From the NCBI GenBank assembly GCA_039654915.1, contig CM077599.1:18292501-18356500 (forward strand): 64,000 nt of DNA, written 5' to 3'. Of this stretch, positions 57,449 to 64,000 are shown in pieces. This stretch comes from Aquilaria yunnanensis. Lineage: Eukaryota; Streptophyta; Magnoliopsida; Malvales; Thymelaeaceae. The translations under genes and the position numbers were made by a program. Positions within the stretch are counted from its first letter, which is position 1. The number at the start of each line of letters is the position of its first letter. The notes beneath the pieces were generated by a model. The model was not told the origin of the DNA. It saw only the letters and a program-made list of their open reading frames with translations, and made no database searches.

Positions 57449-60400
57449 ATGGGTTTCGTCGTCGGCTTGGTGATCGGCATCGGTGTCGGAATCGGGATCG
57501 TCGTTATGTTTGTCCGCTCCGAGAACAAGCGAGCCAAGCTTCGGGCTGAGCTTGTTGGTTTCTCTCTCTACTCTCGGCTTTGATTATTTCGTTCGACTTT
57601 GTCTTCTCGGATTCTTCTGTTTTCTTAGTCTCTTGATGTTTCCGATTTTCAGGCTACAACCATTGCGGCTTTTGCTAGAATGACTGTGGAAGATTCCAGA
57701 AAGCTCCTGCCCGGCGAGCAATACCCTTCTTGGGTCGCTTTTACTCAGCGCCAGAAGTTTAGTTCGAAATCTTTACTCGACATTCAATATTGGTTAATGG
57801 CTCTTTCTCTGTTCTTTCGTCATTCTTCTTCTGCCTGATTATTTTGGTTCATTTTTTCTTTTCTTCAGTTGACCTGGCTCAATCAACATCTTACAAAGAT
57901 CTGGCCGTACGTTAACGAGGTATCTTCCTTTCATTTTTTGTCCCAGTCAAATAATTTGGTGTTGATAAGGATTAGAGAAGGACATTTATTTTCCTTCTCT
58001 TTCAGGCAGCATCTGAGCTGATAAAGACATCAGCGGAGCCAATACTGGAGCAGTATAGACCCTTTGTGCTTTCTTCACTGAAGTTCTCCAAGTTCACGCT
58101 TGGAACCGTTGCACCACAGTTCACAGGTTGGCTTATTACCGTCATTCTCTTATTCCTGTTCCGTATCTCTCTTATATTTCTCTTGTTATTCTTTTATGGG
58201 GAAGAAAACTTGGTATTGTTAAATACAAGCTGTGAGATGTTAAAGTATTTTGTAATACAGGTATGTTACCGTACAGGGGGAAAGCCGACAATATAGGCAT
58301 GCTCGCACATGACGGGATTCAGTCTAGTCGTAAATGGGCTAAGAATTTTTTTCCAAGCACTAGGATCATAAATTTATATTGTATAAGTAGTTGATGCTTC
58401 GAAGTAATATGCACCAACATTAAGATACAACTGATAAATAAAAGGACAAAATTGAATTAGTTTGTAAAGGCCCATCTATGAAGGGGTTGTCACCCCCTTC
58501 TTCAGGGAATAAATGTGGCAGGATTCAGACTAGCATTGGGTACTCCACCTCAAGTTGTTTGGATAGGGCCAAGCTGGGAGCAGGGAAGAGTGTTACTCCA
58601 AGGATACTGTTTTGGGCCTGATTGATGCTGTTTTTTGGTTCTTGATCCAATACCCTTCCTAGTAGGTTTTAGGAATTAATCTTGCGATGTTATCATTTTT
58701 AGGTGCTTCTGTTATGCTTATTTTAATATCATCTTCTAGCTTCCATTATCTATAGGTGGAGTTAGGTTATCAAATTAATTTGATGAATTTTCCAACTGAA
58801 TTTGTTATTGAAAAGATGGTTTTGGAAGTTATGCCTTTGATTTTACTTACAATCAAACTCTTATTATTATCCGATTCTTTAGGAGTTGCTATAATTGAAG
58901 ATGGACTAGATAGTGTTACACTCGAGTTGGACATGGACTGGGATGGAAATCCAAGTATAATATTAGATGTCAATACCAAACTTGGCGTAGCTCTTCCCGT
59001 GCAGGTAGTGTGCATCATTTTCTTTTATGCAATGGGCACGTTTTAATGGTGTCCTATATCTGTTACAAATATGAAATTTTAAGAATCACAAGTTGCTTTA
59101 CATCATGTTTTGTGGCTGAAGTTGCAAATTCATCCTTTAGAGAATAGCTTCTCTGTTATCTACTGTGCTTTACTTTTTTTTTTTAACTTACCTTTTTATC
59201 TATATGTGTTATTAGCTTATTTATGATAAGCAGTAATCAATTAGTGGAAAAATTCATGAATTTTGTTTCTCACTAAATTTATAGTCCTCCAGAACCGTTG
59301 TGTGTCTCATGTACTAATGATGGAGGATTTTGTTTCATTGTCATTTGTAACAGCAGTTGATAGAAACCTTGTGCTTATCCTTTGGAATGACAAACTTTGT
59401 TTTTTTTTCTTTTCTTTTCTTTTCTTTTATTTTTAATTTTTTTTCAGGTAAAAGATCTTGGGTTTACAGGGGTCTTTAGGTTGATATTCCAGCCGCTTGT
59501 TGATGAGTTTCCTTGTTTTGGAGCTGTTTGTTATTCCCTGAGACGGAAGGTACACACTATTTCCTTCTTAGACTTAAAGTGCTGTTTATACATTTTCTCT
59601 TTTACTTGAAAAAAATTCCCAAATCACATAATCTTTTCTATTCAACCTGTTTCTTTATTGGATCTTGTTTGGGCTACCATTTGATTCTTTTAGAGACTGA
59701 GTTGAGGATATCAGAGTAAACTATTTTTAAAGCAGAAGAGCTTCTCTAATGTTGTTTTCTTTATCTTTTATACATTTCACTTTGATAACCTATCCAATCA
59801 GAAAAGTGTTTTATCATAATGCTAACTGAGAATTCTAACATGACCAGCTTGAAATCATTTGTTGTCTCTAATATTGTCTGTTCAATGCACACAAAAAAAA
59901 AACTGCTTTACATAAATGGCATAAACTGTGAATGAATTTAACTCACGGGGTTACTGGTTTTGATTTCTCTTTTTGCTGGCAGAAAAAGCTGGACTTCACT
60001 CTTAAAATTATTGGTGGTGACATAACATCAGTTCCTGGAATTTCTGGTGCTATCGAGGTTTGTGGAACTTTATTTTTTTTGGCTTACATGTTTATGCTGC
60101 TTGTAAACTGAAGACTTTGACCATAATAAAAAATCATAGTTATAAGATGTCTCTGCTTTAGTTATGATGCACTCAGGTGATGACAAGTTTCAAAATATTG
60201 AACATTCTTTCTTTCTTTCTGCCCCTTGGAAGGATTGATAAGCATATTGGGCAGAGACTAGGCAAATTTCAGTGATTAGTATGAAACATAAGGAGTTGCC
60301 TTCAGTTGGCAGTTGTGAGCCATAAATATTTAGTTTGGAGTACTTTTATTCAATGGGTTTGAATCAATTTTTGCACATTAGGAGAGAGGATGCTGTTTTG

Positions 60401-63400
60401 CAAAACAGTTATCACTCTTAGACACTAGTGCATCTATTGGTCCATGCTGGATATGCCAAGCCCTCTAAGGCTGCCATTCCTAATTTTGTTCTCAACTGGA
60501 GCAACTTATACCTTACCCCTTATCTTCCCCTTTCTAATTCTATCTTTTGGTGCATGTATGTTCATCCTATGCAACATTCATTTTGTTTGCGTTGTTATTT
60601 CTTCATGGCCCAACATCTAGTACTGTTAAGCTTGGCAGGTTGAATGGTCATTTGTATGAAACCATATTTGGTTGTGCCACTATAATTCGGTGACTGACAT
60701 CTTGTTCAGGATCCTCCTCTATATGGATCATTGAGCCTAAGTGCTTAGAGGATCATTTCGCTTGAGTACTTAAAAGAGTTAAACATTGAGGAAGTTTTTA
60801 GCTTCTGAGTATCATAATGTCATTATCACTACTTGTATGACTAAACTTACACTCCACTTATGCTAACTTAGGTCTACTTATTTCTTTTTCAATATACTTT
60901 AATATTCATTTAATATATTTGGCTTTTTTACTTTGTCTTTCACATATCTAGTGTTTCTAGTTTAATAATTGATATTGAATATCCAATTCTTCATATGATT
61001 GTGGATATCCTCAACAATTTGGTTCTGCTCTGCGTTGGAAGGTAGACACATATAACATTCCTGGTTAGGAAAATGAGATAGTCAATGTGGACCAGAGTTT
61101 TCAGTGGTGTTCAGTTTTTGCAATATCTAAAATTGAGAAGCATTGTGGCTTGATAAGAATAGGTTATCGGTAAATATGGGCACAATTATGCACCAAGTAA
61201 TTCTTCAGTATTAAGATTCTTGCTTCAGATGTAAAATTTGGTGATTGGGTCATATTTCTTCTCCTTAGATACCTGATAGCATGCAAGATGTTGCTCTTGG
61301 GATTCAACTTTGTTTTTAACATGTCAACAGAATGCATTTTATTAACACTTTGAGGTGAAAAGATTGAATTCCTGATTGAATAATATGTTAAGCACCTTCT
61401 CTAAACAGGATACCATACGAGATGCTATTGAGGATTCCATCACATGGCCAGTTAGAAAAATTGTTCCCATTTTGCCTGGAGATTACAGGTATGCCTTGGA
61501 TGAAGTAAAGTGCGTCAAAGACAGCTGACCTTTTATTAATTGCTTCATTAATGTCTTCAACCTTCTATTTATACATTTTGAATATCTAACATGATTCCTT
61601 CCATTCTAGTATTGGCGTTACTTTTCTCTCTATAAGTATAGATAAGCACTAATCTAGTAATTATAGAATTCTTTATTAAATTTACTCATTTTGCCTCTAA
61701 GATTATCATCATTTATGGTGTTTTTTCTTCTTTATTATTTTCCCTCCTTCCTTCTTCCTGCATTTTCCTCTCATCTTTTTTTTATCTGGAGCTCCATGAA
61801 CACCATGAAATGGGAAAAACTATCATACATGTTGAGCTTGTCCTATCTTGTTTCCTGGTGCTGCCTGTGTACTTTCCTCATGGTCAGCTGCTTAAGATAG
61901 AATGTCATTGTACCTTATATATGTCAATTACAAAATCCGACCATTTAAAACCACATAAAGCAGATCCTGTGTCCGAGCCTGTGTCTGGGTTGCTTCATAC
62001 ATACTTTCTCATGCATTGTCATTTCAACCAAATGCTACCTTTGAACTGCTTGTTTGTGTTTTGTTTTTACCCATACTTCCATACATTAGATGCTACTTCG
62101 CTTACATAGGAAATGCCACTTTTACTTCATGGACCACTGGGGGATTGAATCTGGACCACATTTAGGGTCTGATGTGATCATGTAAGACTTAAAAGGTCGA
62201 TGATGTGAATGAAACGATAAAAGATGCATGAGGATGATAGCTGTTGTAGGTTGCCTTTCTGCTTCCTTCTTTCCTTAAAAGAGGGAAGGCATACTCATAG
62301 TGCATGGAAAAGCTTAATTGACTGGACAAGAATTATTTATGCATAGAAAAATAATAAGCTTCACTTATAAGTTCTTTTCCTGGAATGTTTTGAAGTGCAA
62401 GTGATGACAAAAATGTTGACCTAATATGAGCACCATAATCCTTAGGCACATAATCAATGCTCAGCATCTTTGTGACCTTCCAAAGTTCGCACTTTTGTTT
62501 ATGAGTTTGAAAAGAAAACGGACACAATTTGTAGAGTGGAGAGCAAAGAGTTACAAATTGTAGTTGAAATGTCATTGAGGCATATGTTAGTGTCTTTGTT
62601 GTCTTCCCCCCAGCTTGAAATCATGTCGCTTTGTAACTTGTATAAGTACCAATTGAGAGACTGAAATCCCCTGATGGCATCGCTGAACTTTCTTTGTAGC
62701 CATTAAGTATATGTTGATAAAGTGTACTTTGGTCTATGGCCCTAAACTAATTATCAGTGAGATAGTTTTCTTCATTAACTATTAAGCCATCAATATTTGT
62801 TATTATTATTTATCATTTGTTATTTGTTATTCCTCTCAGTGACCTAGAATTGAAGCCTGTTGGAGTATTAGAAGTGAAGCTTATACAGGCAAGGGACTTG
62901 ACAAATAAGGACATTGTTGGAAAATCTGATCCATTTGCTGTACTGTTTGTACGCCCTTTACCTAGTCGAACAAAAACAAGTAAAACAATTGTAAGTTGTT
63001 CCTCTTTTCCTGATTTTATTTAGACTGAAACTGGTAAGTCATCGTTACCATACGGCACCTTCATCCTCCACTACTTTGGGGATAGTGGCATGAAGTTCAT
63101 AATTTCAATCTATAATTCTCCCTTCATCCTGTAATACATGGCTCCATTCCAATTTTTTGTGTTCCAAAAGATGTGTCCTCTTCCTGATGTAGCCATCCCA
63201 TTACGTAAAGCCTCATGAATGCTTTTTGTAATTATGCTATTTAGTATGGGGCAACCTTGGAGAAACACGTATAATATGCTTATGCTTTTTTAAGCAAAAG
63301 GGACATATATTGTGGGATGGAGGGAGTACATTCGCTTTAGAGTTTTACCTGTAACATATATGGTTTTTGTGCCTCCAGAATAATGACCTGAATCCAATCT

Positions 63401-64000
63401 GGAATGAACACTATGATTTTATTGTCGAGGATACATCAACTCAACGCCTGGTGGTAAAAATATATGATGATGAAGGCATTCAGGCAGCCGAGTTAATTGG
63501 AAGTGCTCAAGTGCTGCTAAATGAACTTGAACCCTGTAAAGTGAAGGATTTCTGGTTGGATTTAGTGAAAGACTTGGAGACCCAAAGGGACAAGAAATAC
63601 AGAGGGAAGGTGAGAGTAGTCACTTATCCTATGTGTTTGTGCGGATATGTGTGTCTTACGTGTGTTCCTTTTTAATAGAGAAGCAAAAGCAGTCTTTTTT
63701 ACATCACTTAAAAAAAAAAGTTACCCCAATGGCCTTTGGTTATATGTTAGATACTATGGCCTGATAATTCAAGTGAGCTTAAATATTTTTTATTGATTTT
63801 CATGCAGAAGATAAATAACGTCACTCGTAACTAAAAGTTGAGCTGCCAATTCATGGGAAAATTGTTCATAGTTTTAGTTTAGTGCTTGACGTTTACTATT
63901 CTGGATATTGCCATGTTCTCTCTTTTTGAAGTGATTTGCTGTCAGCCCACAAACTTTTTCTTTCACTTTTGTGTAGGTGCATTTGGAGCTTCTCTACTAC
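57449..64000 (+). CDS. SYT5: Plant synaptotagmin (SMP + C2 domains), SYT4/SYT5-like, 5' part
   Basis: Coding exons seen: 57449-57553, 57653-57757, 57869-57919, 58006-58126, 58883-59004, 59448-59549, 59983-60057, 61409-61488, 62840-62990, 63379-63609 and 63977-64000, where the window ends. The product starts with one N-terminal membrane anchor (GLVIGIGVGIGIVVMFV, about residues 5-22), then the lipid-transfer SMP domain (about 70-250: LTWLNQHLTKIWPYV, TLGTVAPQFTG, GFTGVFRLIF, EDSITWPVRK) and a first C2 domain (from about 258) with Ca2+-site acidic residues in NKDIVGKSDPF and YDDEG. The family tethers the ER to the plasma membrane and moves lipids. The C2B domain should follow outside the window. 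All junctions are in-frame GT-AG except intron 2: AAG is followed by TTTAG rather than GT, and GT-AG splicing one base earlier shifts the frame to an immediate stop. SYT4 versus SYT5 cannot be settled. Confidence 0.9.

Overview
The window looks like nuclear DNA of a dicot plant. It is AT-rich and holds four widely spaced, intron-rich genes with plant-specific family assignments, separated by layered LTR retrotransposons, LINEs, hAT, Mutator-like and Harbinger-like remnants, microsatellites and a segmental duplication. I cannot name the species.

Layout: 1-16 kb is a repeat-dominated region with no gene I can support. Its core is an old Copia element (2903-11490, 5-bp target duplication GAGGT) that has received two further insertions, each now a solo LTR with its own perfect 5-bp target duplication (5061-7885 and 8153-9596). 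About 16-22 kb is a degraded tandem duplication. The left copy carries a 3' fragment of a heptahelical-protein gene, split by a nested DNA transposon. The right copy is the intact gene on the minus strand (21674-24343), which encodes a PAQR/HHP4-like membrane protein. From 28.2 to 36.1 kb lies a complete minus-strand sucrose-phosphate synthase gene (13 coding exons, 1,057 aa, family A), with two introns that need GC donors. From 36.6 to 47 kb is mostly repeats: a three-copy tandem array split by a LINE, a hAT element, a Mutator-like element and a Harbinger-like MITE. At 48.3-55.2 kb is a plus-strand receptor-like cytoplasmic kinase of the CRCK3 type (7 coding exons, 508 aa), whose third intron holds an LTR and a Gypsy remnant. 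At 57.4 kb to the window end is the 5' part of a plus-strand SMP/C2 synaptotagmin (SYT4/SYT5-like), cut off at the start of its eleventh coding exon.

The four genes do not form a pathway. They are ordinary single-copy style neighbours: a membrane receptor-like protein, sucrose synthesis, a calmodulin-linked kinase and a membrane-contact-site tether. The sequence-level surprises are four 40-nt units in the 2.8-kb solo LTR whose stems differ by paired, compensatory changes; a SYT exon 2/3 junction where canonical GT-AG splicing breaks the frame; two GC-AG introns in one gene; and the transposon-split partial duplicate of the HHP gene. I saw no CRISPR array, operon or other prokaryote-like system.
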